Assembly (NCBI GenBank): GCA_017545865.1
Contig: JAFWXO010000003.1
Span: 42,751 to 106,750, forward strand
Reading direction: 5' to 3'
DNA length: 64,000 bases
Source of the DNA: Clostridia bacterium
GTDB lineage: Bacteria; Bacillota; Clostridia; Christensenellales; Borkfalkiaceae
Every line of letters starts with the position of its first letter. Position 1 is the stretch's first letter. The notes beneath the pieces were generated by a model. It did no database searches and had not been told where the DNA came from. It saw only the letters and a list, made by a program, of their open reading frames with translations. Shown piece by piece: positions 1 to 8,512 of the stretch. A program made the position numbers and the translations under genes.

Positions 1-2
1 GA

Positions 3-1058
3 TACAACACCATTAAAAAAAGAGTAGACAATTTATGTAATTTGTTTAATTTATCTGAAGAAAAATGTATAGAACTTATTATACAAAATCCGAGGTGGAT
101 ATATCATCAAAAAGCACGGTTGAATAAACATTTCGCAGAAGCAGCAAGATATTGGGAATTAGAAATAACTATTGATAACGAATCAAAGTTGTATAACGCA
201 TACTTTTTGATTAAAGAGCAAGAAAAAGTTGAACAAAGTATAAATCGTTTGGCAGAGTATTATCAAGTTGAAAAAAGTTTAATAAAAAAATTAATGATAG
301 AACACCCGTTTATGCTATCATTGGGTATCGAGTTTTTTATAAAAAATAAAATAACCAGAGAGATTTTTGAAAAACCATGGTTGTTATCATGTTTTACGGT
401 TTATTCTTACGGATTATTTGGGGGATATAAAACTTTTGAAAACTTAATATTAACTATAAATCAGATAGAAAAAAGCTTTGGTCAGATTGTTGATTTGGTA
501 CGAACAGAAGAATACGATTGCGAGTTTTTAGGTGTAATCACAAAAAAAGAAGATGATTATTATTTGGTTTCACTTGGTTCAAATTGTTTTGATAAGAACG
601 AAAGAAAAAGAAGGAAGCTAGCACTTAATTCAAAGATTGAAGAAAGTGAAAAAATAATGTCTGGAATATTTGGTAATGAGTTCAGTATTAACGTTGAGGC
701 ACACCAAGAAGGATATCTTCACCATGAATATTTTTCAAAGGTTGAAAATTGTGAATTTGAAACAATAATAAACAACGTGTGCTCCATTCTTGACTCTTCA
801 AAAAATAGTAGAAATTATCCTATGTGTGTTTTTGACTGTAATTCTAATATGACTGAAAATTCAGAGCAGGCGGAATCATTGTGCATTAACGAGAGACGCT
901 TATTTGTGTGTTTTCTAGGTATAAATTATAAATACGAATCAAAAAAAGTACACGTAGTAGATTTTGATTCAGACAATATGTTCGATGACTTTGATGATTT
1001 AGAATGTTTTGATTCAGGCAATATGTTCGATGACTTTGATGATCAAAAAAATAAATAG
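3..1058 (+). CDS. Partial unknown protein with mTERF-like helical repeats and acidic tail
   Basis: The reading frame is open to the left edge, so the gene very probably starts outside the window. A TTG at 42 could be an internal start, but the residues before it continue the same repeat pattern. Two helical repeats can be seen. Each has a hydrophobic helix ending in a pattern like LF-LSEE and then LIIQNP or LMIEHP, which recalls the mTERF repeat (two or three helices closed by a proline). The middle is Lys/Glu-rich without obvious motifs. The C-terminus is very acidic and repeats the motif NMFDDFDD twice. AT content is higher than in the metabolic genes nearby, which may mean recent acquisition. 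No signal peptide or membrane segment is seen in the visible part. I do not recognise a function. The mTERF likeness is by eye and weak. Confidence 0.6.
   Translation, partial: YNTIKKRVDNLCNLFNLSEEKCIELIIQNPRWIYHQKARLNKHFAEAARYWELEITIDNESKLYNAYFLIKEQEKVEQSINRLAEYYQVEKSLIKKLMIEHPFMLSLGIEFFIKNKITREIFEKPWLLSCFTVYSYGLFGGYKTFENLILTINQIEKSFGQIVDLVRTEEYDCEFLGVITKKEDDYYLVSLGSNCFDKNERKRRKLALNSKIEESEKIMSGIFGNEFSINVEAHQEGYLHHEYFSKVENCEFETIINNVCSILDSSKNSRNYPMCVFDCNSNMTENSEQAESLCINERRLFVCFLGINYKYESKKVHVVDFDSDNMFDDFDDLECFDSGNMFDDFDDQKNK
966..1043 (+). repeat. 45-bp tandem repeat, about 1.7 copies, coding
   Basis: Two near-identical 33-bp blocks start at 966 and 1011 (period 45 bp, in frame) and encode the duplicated acidic motif DS-NMFDDFDD. 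They differ at one base (agacaa or aggcaa). Confidence 0.8.
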
Positions 1059-1091
1059 TTCGTTTTACGCTCAAATTGGGTCACCACGAAT

Positions 1092-1121
1092 AAAAGCACA
1101 GGTTAGTTCCTGTGCTTTTTT
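1092..1121 (+). terminator. Rho-independent terminator
   Basis: Stem AAAAGCACAGG with CCTGTGCTTTT, 6-nt loop, then T residues. It ends the truncated gene on its left. Confidence 0.8.
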
Positions 1122-1197
1122 CATGCTCTTAACGATAGTGTTGATAAACGTTAAAAAACGTGCTAAAATAAACATATCAAACAAAAGAAAAATAAAC

Positions 1198-1231
1198 AAC
1201 AAAAAAACGGCTTGGAGAACCAAGCCGTTTT
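1198..1231 (-). terminator. Terminator of the TRAP operon
   Basis: A 12-bp perfect stem (AAAACGGCTTGG with its complement, AGAA loop). On the minus strand it is followed by a T-run, 14 bp after the permease stop codon. Confidence 0.75.
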
Positions 1232-1244
1232 AATTTAAATTTGT

Positions 1245-3386
1245 TTAGGCAACCGCCTTTTGTTTTTTAGATTTTATAAACGAGTATACGCAAACGCTTG
1301 CTACTAAAACAAGACCGATAACGTCGGTTATAATTCCCGGGATAATTAAGAGCAAACCGCCAACTGCGGAAACGATTCTTAAAATAACGGGGATTTTGCC
1401 GAAAGCATAACCTTGCAAGCCAACGGAAATACCGAACATACCAACAAGCGAAGAAACGATAGTTAAAATAACGTCATACCAAACTGTGTTGATAAACAGC
1501 ATTGATGGGTTGAGCGCGAATATATACGGAATTATGAACGCGCCGATTGCAAGTTTTGATGCCGTGAAGCCCGTTTTTAGCGGGTTAGATTTCGCTATTG
1601 CCGAGCCTGCGTAAGCGGCGAGAGCAACGGGCGGGGTAATATCTGCCACGATACCGAAATAGAACACGAACATGTGCGCGGCAAGAATTTCAACGCCCAT
1701 ATTAGTTAAAATAGGAGCGGTGATAGTTGCCATAATAACGTAGTTCGCGGTGGTGGGAACGCCCATACCTAATACGATACAGCAAAGCATCGTTAAGAAA
1801 AGCGCTAAGATAATAGACTTTTCAGCCAAGGGAACGATCAACGTGATAAGGGTTGAACCAAGCCCCGTCATAGCGACAACGCCTGAAATTATACCTGCCA
1901 TAGCGCACGCGATAACAACGCCGATAGAGTTGTTTGCGCCACCGTAGAAGGCTTCGCCAACGAGCTTGGTGTCTAACGGGCAGTTGGTTTTAAGGAATTT
2001 GGTAAGTACCGAGCAAATCGTTGCAACCGCCATAGCGATAAATAACGCTCTTGAAGTTGCCGATTTTTCAAGCACTAACGAGAAGATAACGTAAGTTAAA
2101 ACGGGGATAATTGCAATCGCAAGGCTCTTAACCGCAGTTAAAATATTTTGCTTGTTTTTGGAGAGTAAGTGTTCAACAACGTCAACGTCGATTAAACTAA
2201 TGGTCATAGCAAACAAAATAGCAAAGCAAGCGGATAATGCAGGCGTGTATTTATTCATACAAACAACGAGCACTATAATCGGAACTAACAAATATCCTTT
2301 TCTAAGAATTAACTTGAAAAAGTTCGGGATAGTTTCTTTGGGAAGACCTTTAAGCCCCATTTTCTTTGCTTCAAGGTGAACCATTATGAAAATGCCCGTA
2401 AAGTATAAAATTGCAGGCAAGATAGCGCAAACCACGATTACCGAATAGGAAAAGCCTGTGATTTGGCTCATAAGGAACGCCGCCGCGCCCATAATAGGTG
2501 GCATAATTTGACCGCCCGTAGACGCTGCCGCTTCAACCGCCGCTGCAAATTCCGGGCGATAGCCCGTGCTTTTCATAACGGGGATAGTGATTGAGCCAGA
2601 GCCAACGGTGTTTGCAACCGAAGAGCCCGAGTACATACCTTCAAGCGCAGATGAGATAACCGCAACTTTTGCAGGACCGCCCGCAGCCGAGCCAACGAGT
2701 GAGTTTGCAAGGTCAACGAAGAACGTGCCGATACCCGTTTTTTCAAGGAAAGAACCGAATATGATAAAAATTACGATAAAACTTGAACATACTGCAACGG
2801 GGGTTGAGAAAATACCACAGTTTAAGTTATAGAACAAATTAAATATTAAATTTCTAACGACGGTTTCGGGGTTGTTGTTGAAAAGCCAGTAGATAGCGTA
2901 AGCGATAAAACAGCCCGCAACTACCATAAGCGGAATACCGATTGCGCGCCTGCAAAGTTCAAACAAGCAGAGAATAAACACCAAGCCAACGATGATTTGT
3001 TCTCTTTCGATAATGCCACCCATATAGATGATTTCGTTTTGTTTTAAAACGTAATACAAGCAACAGGAAAGGGAGATTATCGCAAGCAAAACGTCATACC
3101 AAGGAACGTAAGCTTTTCTTGACGCTTTTTCGCAAGCGGGGAATTTTAAGTATCCAAGCACCATTATAATGCCTAAGAATAAGGGGAGTTTAGTAAACTC
3201 CGTCATACCCTCGGATAGAAGTGAAACGAATAAGATATAAACTGCAAAGGCGATTAAGAGAGCGCCGTAAATATATTTAAGCGGACCTGTTAAATTACGG
3301 CTTTTGCTATCCTTATCGAACTTTTTCATCAACTCTTCAGCAGATAAAATCTCTTCGTTTGCATTTTGAGTTTTTGTTTTAGTCAT
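1245..3386 (-). CDS. TAXI-type TRAP transporter, fused 4TM/12TM permease
   Basis: This is a 713-aa polytopic membrane protein. It has the length and hydrophobic pattern of TRAP permeases in which the small DctQ-like part (about residues 35-200) is fused to the large DctM-like part (about 200-690). The conserved glycine-rich stretch GSGSITIPVMKSTGY and the segment STGGQIMPPIMGAAAF are typical of the TAXI branch. It uses an ion gradient to import the substrate captured by the lipoprotein encoded just upstream (3454-4494), with which it forms an operon. The gap between them holds a stable hairpin. The substrate is not evident. TAXI systems handle dicarboxylates or amino acids in known cases, and the neighbouring uronate genes suggest, but do not show, an organic acid. 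The N-terminus is cytoplasmic and charged. Confidence 0.9.
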   Translation of the reverse strand: MTKTKTQNANEEILSAEELMKKFDKDSKSRNLTGPLKYIYGALLIAFAVYILFVSLLSEGMTEFTKLPLFLGIIMVLGYLKFPACEKASRKAYVPWYDVLLAIISLSCCLYYVLKQNEIIYMGGIIEREQIIVGLVFILCLFELCRRAIGIPLMVVAGCFIAYAIYWLFNNNPETVVRNLIFNLFYNLNCGIFSTPVAVCSSFIVIFIIFGSFLEKTGIGTFFVDLANSLVGSAAGGPAKVAVISSALEGMYSGSSVANTVGSGSITIPVMKSTGYRPEFAAAVEAAASTGGQIMPPIMGAAAFLMSQITGFSYSVIVVCAILPAILYFTGIFIMVHLEAKKMGLKGLPKETIPNFFKLILRKGYLLVPIIVLVVCMNKYTPALSACFAILFAMTISLIDVDVVEHLLSKNKQNILTAVKSLAIAIIPVLTYVIFSLVLEKSATSRALFIAMAVATICSVLTKFLKTNCPLDTKLVGEAFYGGANNSIGVVIACAMAGIISGVVAMTGLGSTLITLIVPLAEKSIILALFLTMLCCIVLGMGVPTTANYVIMATITAPILTNMGVEILAAHMFVFYFGIVADITPPVALAAYAGSAIAKSNPLKTGFTASKLAIGAFIIPYIFALNPSMLFINTVWYDVILTIVSSLVGMFGISVGLQGYAFGKIPVILRIVSAVGGLLLIIPGIITDVIGLVLVASVCVYSFIKSKKQKAVA

Positions 3387-3405
3387 AATAATCCTTTTAC
3401 AATAT

Positions 3406-3428
3406 AAAGCGGGATAAAATCCCGCTTT
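3406..3428 (-). other. Intercistronic hairpin between TAXI receptor and permease
   Basis: A 9-bp perfect stem (AAAGCGGGA and complement) with a 5-nt loop and no T-run after it on the minus strand. Such hairpins protect the 3' end of the upstream message. Here that would favour excess binding protein over permease (inference). Confidence 0.55.
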
Positions 3429-3453
3429 GAATATTCAATTTTTGTTTTAAGCG

Positions 3454-4494
3454 TTAGATTTGAGCAACGTTGTCAACAGTTAAACCGATTTCTCTATAAT
3501 ACTTAGCAGCGCCGGGGTGAACGGGAACGTTACCGATAGTAACGAAAGCGTAATCGGTGTTCATAGTAGATTCAACGCTGTGGCCGATAGAACCCTTAGA
3601 TTCCCAAATTGCCTTAGTAATATTGTAAACGATTTCTTCGCTTAAACTGTTAGCGATAATGTAAGTTGCGCTAACGCCGATAGTGTAAACGGGAGCGTTT
3701 GCAGGGATAAAGCTGTATTGAGCGTTGGTGATGGGTTGAACGGAATAAACGTCGTATTTATTGTCGATTTTGTTTTCAGCAATAAATTCAGCCATAACTT
3801 CTTCGCTTAAACCAAGCATATAAACGCTCTTAGCAAGCGCGATTTCAGTAATAGAAGTTGCAGGAGCACCAGAAGTAAAGAAGAACACGCTAAGCTTATT
3901 GTCCTTCATAGCTTCAGCAGACTTAGCAACGGAAAGGTTTTGAATAGTAATGTCGGTAGAAGTGTACTTTTTGCTACCTTCGTCAAAAGTAATGTCAACG
4001 CCGTATTTCTTCAAAAGAGCAACTGCGTTTGCTTCAACGCCAGAGCCAACGTCACCGATAGAAACGCTCTTTTTAGAACCTTTAAGGTCTGCAAGAGTTT
4101 TAATGCTTGGATCATCAGTTACGATTTGGATAACTTCGGGGTAAACTTGACCGATAACGGAGAAGTTTTTGATAGCGCCAGTTTGAGCGAAGTTGTTGGT
4201 AAAGCCGTTGTAAGCGTTAACCATAGTATCGTTTTGAACGATTGCCATTTTACAGTCGCCACTTTGCATTGCTTTAAGGTTAGCAACCGAGCCACCAGTA
4301 TCGCCAACTACGGTGAAATTGTAGTCGGTTTTCTTAGAAAGTTGGGTTTGCAAACCGTTAGTGAATGCATAGTAAGTACCGCCAGTACCACCAGTATAGA
4401 TAGTAATGTTAGTTTTTTTGCCACCGCAACCAGCCATAGCAACAACGCCAAGGGCCATAATTGCAGTCATCAAGATAGTGATGAGTTTTTTCAT
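3454..4494 (-). CDS. TAXI family TRAP solute-binding lipoprotein
   Basis: Extracytoplasmic receptor of the TRAP transporter encoded downstream. I start it at the ATG at 4494, not the longer frame at 4599, because AAGGAG lies just before this ATG and the product then opens with a lipoprotein signal (MKKLITILMT, hydrophobic core, lipobox ending AGC with Cys23). The mature part begins with the TAXI pattern ITIYTGGTGGTYYAFTNGL. GVGSGVEANA-like glycine motifs and the usual C-terminal Pro/His-rich end (VPVHPGAAKYYRE) follow. The length of 346 aa is normal. Protein and permease are co-transcribed and should be expressed unequally (see the hairpin between them). Confidence 0.92.
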   Translation of the reverse strand: MKKLITILMTAIMALGVVAMAGCGGKKTNITIYTGGTGGTYYAFTNGLQTQLSKKTDYNFTVVGDTGGSVANLKAMQSGDCKMAIVQNDTMVNAYNGFTNNFAQTGAIKNFSVIGQVYPEVIQIVTDDPSIKTLADLKGSKKSVSIGDVGSGVEANAVALLKKYGVDITFDEGSKKYTSTDITIQNLSVAKSAEAMKDNKLSVFFFTSGAPATSITEIALAKSVYMLGLSEEVMAEFIAENKIDNKYDVYSVQPITNAQYSFIPANAPVYTIGVSATYIIANSLSEEIVYNITKAIWESKGSIGHSVESTMNTDYAFVTIGNVPVHPGAAKYYREIGLTVDNVAQI

Positions 4495-4529
4495 AATTTG
4501 TAACTCCTTAAAAAAAATCAATATGTTAT

Positions 4530-4581
4530 AGTTTATCACAAAATTTAACTTTTGGCAAACTATATAATTGCTAATTATATA
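4530..4581 (-). promoter_or_regulatory. Predicted TRAP operon promoter with upstream palindrome
   Basis: On the minus strand TTGCCA (4553-4558) and TAAACT (4530-4535) are 17 bp apart. Directly upstream lies a perfect 9-bp inverted repeat, TATATAATT and complement around GCT (4561-4581), which could be an operator. Confidence 0.45.
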
Positions 4582-4738
4582 AAAACATTTACTTTTCAAC
4601 GATATATTTGCAATTTCATATTGATTGCAGTTAAAATGAGTGCTACAATAAATGCATTAAAACTAACGCCAAAACTTGCTAAGTGGCGTTTAAAATAAGA
4701 AAAAAATAGAGAAGACGCCTTTATATGTTTGCAATTGC

Positions 4739-4767
4739 TTGACTTTATTTTGCTTTTTTGTTATAAT
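4739..4767 (+). promoter_or_regulatory. Strong sigma-A promoter of the SAM-riboswitch transcript
   Basis: TTGACT (4739-4744), 17-bp spacer, TATAAT (4762-4767). The expected start near 4774 lies just ahead of the first riboswitch stem. Confidence 0.85.
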
Positions 4768-4775
4768 AAAAATAT

Positions 4776-4905
4776 CCATAAAGAGTGCGTTAGGGACAGC
4801 CCCTTTGACCGCACAGCAACCTACCGTAAGGTAAGGTGCTAAAGGCTGAATGATGGGGAGATTTCTTTATAGTAATAAACCCATCTGTGATGGGTTTTTC
4901 TTTTT
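4776..4905 (+). promoter_or_regulatory. SAM riboswitch (SAM-I/IV clan) with terminator
   Basis: The core contains AGGGACAGCCCC, CAGCAACC, a short P3 hairpin, and AAGGTGCTAAAGGCTG, which are the conserved parts of SAM-I-type aptamers. P1 closes between ATAAAGA near 4778 and TCTTTAT (4863-4869). CAGCC in the P2 loop can pair with GGCTG for the pseudoknot. There is no P4 arm between the pseudoknot strand and P1, which fits the SAM-I/IV variant better than classic SAM-I. A terminator hairpin (AAACCCATC with GATGGGTTT, 4877-4897, then Ts) follows. GATGGG at 4852-4857 could compete for CCCATC and act as antiterminator. SAM binding should therefore turn the downstream gene off. Confidence 0.85.
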
Positions 4906-4940
4906 GCCTCTTTATGAGATATTTATAGGAGGCTTTTATT

Positions 4941-5225
4941 ATGCAAAATTTTAAAGACGTGCGTGGCAACGATAACGCCGTTTGGTTTGAAATACAGCCA
5001 AGCGAGTGCGAAAAATTTCTTAAATGGGCAAAAAGTTTAGGGTGCGTTTGGTTGAGCGGAAGGGAAATCGATTGTTGCGAACGGATAGCGTTCACCCACC
5101 TTTCTATCAATAATGAAGGAAAGTTAGGCTTAGTTCCTATTTCGGTTTGGGTATCAAAACAACCTGAGTTTCAAAATATAAAACGATACGTGTTTTGTGA
5201 GTTTATTAAGGGCGCTAAAATATAA
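4941..5225 (+). CDS. Small SAM-riboswitch-controlled protein of unknown function
   Basis: A 94-aa soluble protein starting 36 bp after the riboswitch terminator, with a good AGGAGG site. It has no signal peptide or membrane segment. It is rich in aromatic residues (several Trp) and has four Cys, with LGCVWLSGREIDCCER as its most distinctive part. I recognise no family. The riboswitch places it in methionine, SAM or sulfur metabolism. It is alone in its transcript, because the next gene (uxuA) has its own promoter. No clear terminator follows it. Confidence 0.75.
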   Translation: MQNFKDVRGNDNAVWFEIQPSECEKFLKWAKSLGCVWLSGREIDCCERIAFTHLSINNEGKLGLVPISVWVSKQPEFQNIKRYVFCEFIKGAKI

Positions 5226-5331
5226 AAGTTTTGCTTTTTTGAAAATTAAGGCTACTATGAATAGCGCGTATCTTACGACCAGAGTATATTTAAAGTTTAG
5301 AAAATTTAATGTTTTTGTTTATTTTCGTTTA

Positions 5332-5360
5332 TTTACTTTTCTAAAAGTAAGGTATATAAT
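5332..5360 (+). promoter_or_regulatory. Predicted uxu operon promoter
   Basis: TTTACT (5332-5337), 17-bp spacer, TATAAT (5355-5360). Repeated GTTTATTTTCG/GTTTATTTAC just upstream could be a regulator site. Confidence 0.7.
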
Positions 5361-5382
5361 GTACTTATAGGAGAATAAAATT

Positions 5383-6459
5383 ATGCAAATGACTTTTAGA
5401 TGGTACGGCGAAGGAAACGACCGTATTAAATTATCAGACATCAAGCAAATTCCCGGCGTTACGGGTATAGTTTGGGCGTTGCACGATAAAATGCCCGGCG
5501 AAGTTTGGAGTGAAGAAGAAATTGCCAAAGTTAAATCTCAATGCGATAAATACGGGTTTAATATTGACGTTGTTGAATCCGTTAACGTGCATGACGATAT
5601 TAAGATAGGTCTTCCCACTCGCGATAAATACATTGAAAATTATAAGCAAACGATAAAAAATCTTTCTAAGTTTGGCGTAAAGGTAATCTGCTATAACTTT
5701 ATGCCCATTTTCGACTGGACGAGAAGTAACCTTTTCCACGAAGTTGGCGACGGCTCTACTGCGTTATTCTATGAAAAGAATATGATTCAAGACGATTATA
5801 ACGCTATGGCGAAATATATTCTCGACTTTACCGAAAAGTTCAACATGACTTTCCCCGGTTGGGAGCCTGAGCGTATGGCTAAACTTGACGAACTTTTCAA
5901 AGCGTATGCTGACGTTGACAAGGAAAAGTTATGGGCTAACCTTAAATACTTCCTTGAAGCAATTATGCCCACTTGCCGTGAGTGCGATATAAAAATGGCT
6001 ATCCACATGGACGATCCGCCGTGGGATATTTTCGGTCTTCCAAGGCTTTTGGTAGACGAAAAGAGCATTGAAAGATTTTTGAATATGGTTGACGACGAGT
6101 ATAACTGTTTAACCTTGTGTTCCGGTAGCTTAAACGCCAACCCTGAAAACGACGTTGCTAAGATCGTTAGAAGATTTTGCGACAGAATAGCGTTCGCTCA
6201 CATTAGAAACGTTAAGCACTTTGAAAACGGTGACTTTTCCGAGGCAAGCCACCGCGATTGCGACGGGGATACGGGCATTATCAACATTTTAAAAGCATAC
6301 CACGACTGTGGCTTTAAAGGCTATATCCGCCCCGACCACGGCAGGCACTTATGGGATGAAAAACCGGGCACTGTTCGCCCAGGCTACGGGCTTTACGATA
6401 GAGCGCTTGGCATAATGTATATGCTCGGCGTTTGGGACACGCTTGACAAGTCAAAATAA
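5383..6459 (+). CDS. uxuA: Mannonate dehydratase
   Basis: UxuA removes water from D-mannonate to give 2-keto-3-deoxy-D-gluconate in the glucuronate branch of uronate breakdown, in the cytoplasm with Mn2+ or Fe2+. The protein is 358 aa, like the Bacillus-type enzymes. It has the family signatures RWYGEGNDRI at the N-terminus, GIVWALHDKMPGEVWSEEEI, CYNFMPIFDWTR, MAIHMDDPPWDIFGLPR and the C-terminal metal-site motif YIRPDHGRHLWDE. An AGGAG site precedes the ATG at 5383. It is followed after 29 bp by the mannonate oxidoreductase gene, so the two form an operon that makes the last two steps of the pathway. The isomerase UxaC is about 40 kb away in this window (44.7 kb). Confidence 0.95.
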   Translation: MQMTFRWYGEGNDRIKLSDIKQIPGVTGIVWALHDKMPGEVWSEEEIAKVKSQCDKYGFNIDVVESVNVHDDIKIGLPTRDKYIENYKQTIKNLSKFGVKVICYNFMPIFDWTRSNLFHEVGDGSTALFYEKNMIQDDYNAMAKYILDFTEKFNMTFPGWEPERMAKLDELFKAYADVDKEKLWANLKYFLEAIMPTCRECDIKMAIHMDDPPWDIFGLPRLLVDEKSIERFLNMVDDEYNCLTLCSGSLNANPENDVAKIVRRFCDRIAFAHIRNVKHFENGDFSEASHRDCDGDTGIINILKAYHDCGFKGYIRPDHGRHLWDEKPGTVRPGYGLYDRALGIMYMLGVWDTLDKSK

Positions 6460-6488
6460 TAAAAACGAGCCTATAAGGAGATAAAGTA

Positions 6489-7334
6489 ATGATTAAACTT
6501 CCTATCAATATCGATTATAAAGATAAAGTTGTTGTAATAACGGGCGCTGGCGGTCTTATCTGTGGCGCTATGGCAAGAGCATTTGCTCAAAGCGGAGCGA
6601 AAGTTGCCGCGCTTGACCTTAATGAAGAAGCGGTTAAAAAACTTGCCGATGAACTTAATAAAGAAGGTTTCGTTTGCAAAGGTTACAAGGCAAACGTTTT
6701 AGACCCCGAAAATTTAGAAGCAGTTCACCAAGCCGTTTTAAATGATTTTGGCGGTTGCGATATTTTGGTTAACGGCGCAGGCGGTAATAACCCAAGAGCC
6801 ACCACCGATAACGAATATCAACACGAAGCGAAAGAAGGCGGTAAATCTTTCTTTGATCTTGACGCGAGTGGCGTTGATTTCGTGTTCAAACTTAACTTCC
6901 AAGGCACGCTCCTTCCAACTCAAGCGTTTGCAAAAGATATGGTAGCGAAGAAAAAGGGCGCAATCTTGAATATTTCTTCAATGAACGCTTACACTCCGCT
7001 CACTAAAATCCCCGCGTATTCCGCAGCAAAGGCAGGTATTTCCAACTTTACCGAGTGGCTTGCAACTCACTTTGCAGGCACGGGTATTCGCTGTAACGCA
7101 ATCGCTCCTGGATTTTTAGTTTCCGCTCAAAACAAATCGCTTTTGTTTAACGACGACGGAACGCCAACCGCAAGAAGCCAAAAGATTTTAAACGGAACGC
7201 CGATGGGCAGATTCGTTGATGCTAGCGAACTTTTAGGCGCAACCTTATTCTTGTGTGACGATAATTCCGCTTCCGCAATCACGGGCGTGGTGTTGCCGAT
7301 TGACTGTGGCTTCGCGTCTTATAGTGGCGTTTAA
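6489..7334 (+). CDS. SDR-family D-mannonate oxidoreductase (fructuronate reductase)
   Basis: Short-chain dehydrogenase of 281 aa. The nucleotide-binding motif TGAGGLICG is at residues 19-27, NGAGG at about 95-99, and the catalytic residues are Ser163/164, Tyr177 and Lys181 (YSAAK). Its place directly after uxuA and the sequence style (long insert between the NAG motif and the active site) match the SDR-type mannonate oxidoreductases of Bacillota such as Bacillus YjmF. These replace the unrelated UxuB of enterobacteria. It should reduce D-fructuronate to D-mannonate with NAD(P)H. A related role with another uronate-derived keto sugar is possible. A terminator follows at 7349. Confidence 0.85.
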   Translation: MIKLPINIDYKDKVVVITGAGGLICGAMARAFAQSGAKVAALDLNEEAVKKLADELNKEGFVCKGYKANVLDPENLEAVHQAVLNDFGGCDILVNGAGGNNPRATTDNEYQHEAKEGGKSFFDLDASGVDFVFKLNFQGTLLPTQAFAKDMVAKKKGAILNISSMNAYTPLTKIPAYSAAKAGISNFTEWLATHFAGTGIRCNAIAPGFLVSAQNKSLLFNDDGTPTARSQKILNGTPMGRFVDASELLGATLFLCDDNSASAITGVVLPIDCGFASYSGV

Positions 7335-7348
7335 AACTTAAAACGTAT

Positions 7349-7375
7349 AAAAGACTGCTTTATAGCAGTCTTTTT
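7349..7375 (+). terminator. uxu operon terminator
   Basis: An 11-bp stem (AAAAGACTGCT and complement), TTAT loop, followed by Ts. Confidence 0.85.
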
Positions 7376-7394
7376 AATTAAAAAAGTTTACGGC

Positions 7395-7423
7395 TTGTAA
7401 TAGCGATAGCGTTGTGGTATAAT
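7395..7423 (+). promoter_or_regulatory. Predicted promoter of first YwaF-like gene
   Basis: TTGTAA (7395-7400), 17 bp, TATAAT (7418-7423). Confidence 0.65.
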
Positions 7424-7476
7424 AGTAGAAATAAAAGTTTTAAAAATTGATAAACTTATACTAAGGAGAATTAGTT

Positions 7477-8346
7477 GTGATTATTAAACTTGGCAATTTT
7501 TGGTACTTTTTTTGGCTGATACTTTCAGTGGGCGCGATAGTCGGTTTATATTTTGGGCTTAAAAGAACTAAAGAGCGCACTCAAAAAATAGTTTTATTTT
7601 CCCTTTTGGCGTTCGGCTTTTTGCTCCACTTTTTAAAGAACTTTATCCCGCCGTATTCGGTGAACGAAACGGTAAAGTTAAGAGAATCTTGGTTCGTTAA
7701 CATTTGTGGCGCAAATATCGGGTTGTTCCCTTTCTTATATTTAATAAAGAGCAAGCGAGTTAAAGACTATATGTTTTATATCGGCGTTATAAGTGGCGCA
7801 ATCGCTCTCCTTTATCCCGTTGAGCCGATGGAAAAAGCTGATAAGATAGGCGAAACTTTAGATACGATAAGGTTTTACTATCATCACTGGATGGTAATGG
7901 GTGTTCCGCTCCTTATGGTGCTTTTAAAACACCACACCCTTTCTTGGAAGCGTGTTTTGTGGGCTCCAACGGGCTTGCTCCTTTTAATGCCGTTTATAAT
8001 GCTCAACCAACTCTTGCAGTCCGAACTTGGTTTCATCCCCCTTCGTGACGGTGACTTTTTAGACGTTAGTTATAAAAACAGTTCTTTAATTTGGGGGCCT
8101 GACCTTCCTGGGATAGGCTCAATCTTCGCTCCGTTTTGCCCAAAAATTTTCAAAACCGTTCCCGTTGGCGAGTTTAAAGGTCAAGAAAAATACTGGCCGT
8201 GGCTTTGGATGGTTTTCCCTGTCTACGTTTTGATAACCCCTATTGCTTTCGGCATATCAATGATATTCGACCATAAAAATTTCAAGGCGGATATGAAAAC
8301 TTATTTTGGAAAGATAAAAGGGCTTTTTACTAAACGTGAAAAATAG
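7477..8346 (+). CDS. YwaF-like multi-pass membrane protein, copy 1
   Basis: A 289-aa integral membrane protein with about six or seven hydrophobic segments and a GTG start at 7477 behind AAGGAG. The features FLLHFLK, SWFVNICGANIGLFPFLYL and FYYHHWMVMGVPLLM suggest the YwaF/TIGR02206 group of uncharacterised membrane proteins. The match is by eye. The neighbouring gene (8513-9439) is a clear paralog, about 65-70% identical by eye. Each copy has its own promoter and terminator, so they are separate units and not an operon. The loop between the last segments (PDLPGIGSIFAPFCPK) is shorter than in copy 2. Function unknown. Confidence 0.7.
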   Translation: MIIKLGNFWYFFWLILSVGAIVGLYFGLKRTKERTQKIVLFSLLAFGFLLHFLKNFIPPYSVNETVKLRESWFVNICGANIGLFPFLYLIKSKRVKDYMFYIGVISGAIALLYPVEPMEKADKIGETLDTIRFYYHHWMVMGVPLLMVLLKHHTLSWKRVLWAPTGLLLLMPFIMLNQLLQSELGFIPLRDGDFLDVSYKNSSLIWGPDLPGIGSIFAPFCPKIFKTVPVGEFKGQEKYWPWLWMVFPVYVLITPIAFGISMIFDHKNFKADMKTYFGKIKGLFTKREK

Positions 8347-8354
8347 AAAGCGTA

Positions 8355-8384
8355 AAAAAGCGGTGATACGTATCACCGCTTTTT
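8355..8384 (+). terminator. Terminator after YwaF-like copy 1
   Basis: Stem AAAAAGCGGTGATA with full complement, 2-nt centre, ending in Ts. Confidence 0.85.
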
Positions 8385-8418
8385 AAATGTGAAAATTGTA
8401 GAAATGTGTTATAAAGGG

Positions 8419-8447
8419 TTGCAAAGCAAAATCATTTGTGTTACAAT
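8419..8447 (+). promoter_or_regulatory. Predicted promoter of second YwaF-like gene
   Basis: TTGCAA (8419-8424), 17 bp, TACAAT (8442-8447). Confidence 0.65.
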
Positions 8448-8512
8448 ATGTGAAAACTGTGTGAAAACGCAAGTGTATTTTTATCCACTTTTAACTTAGG
8501 AGGCTTAGTTTT

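Noticed and set aside
3940-4503. 187-codon open frame antisense to the TAXI binding protein
   Set aside because: Shadow of a clear lipoprotein gene; no independent evidence.
4776-4905. Cobalamin or TPP riboswitch
   Set aside because: The conserved core (AGGGAC, CAGCAACC, AAGGTGCTAA) and P1 pairing are of the SAM clan; no B12-box or TPP-box.
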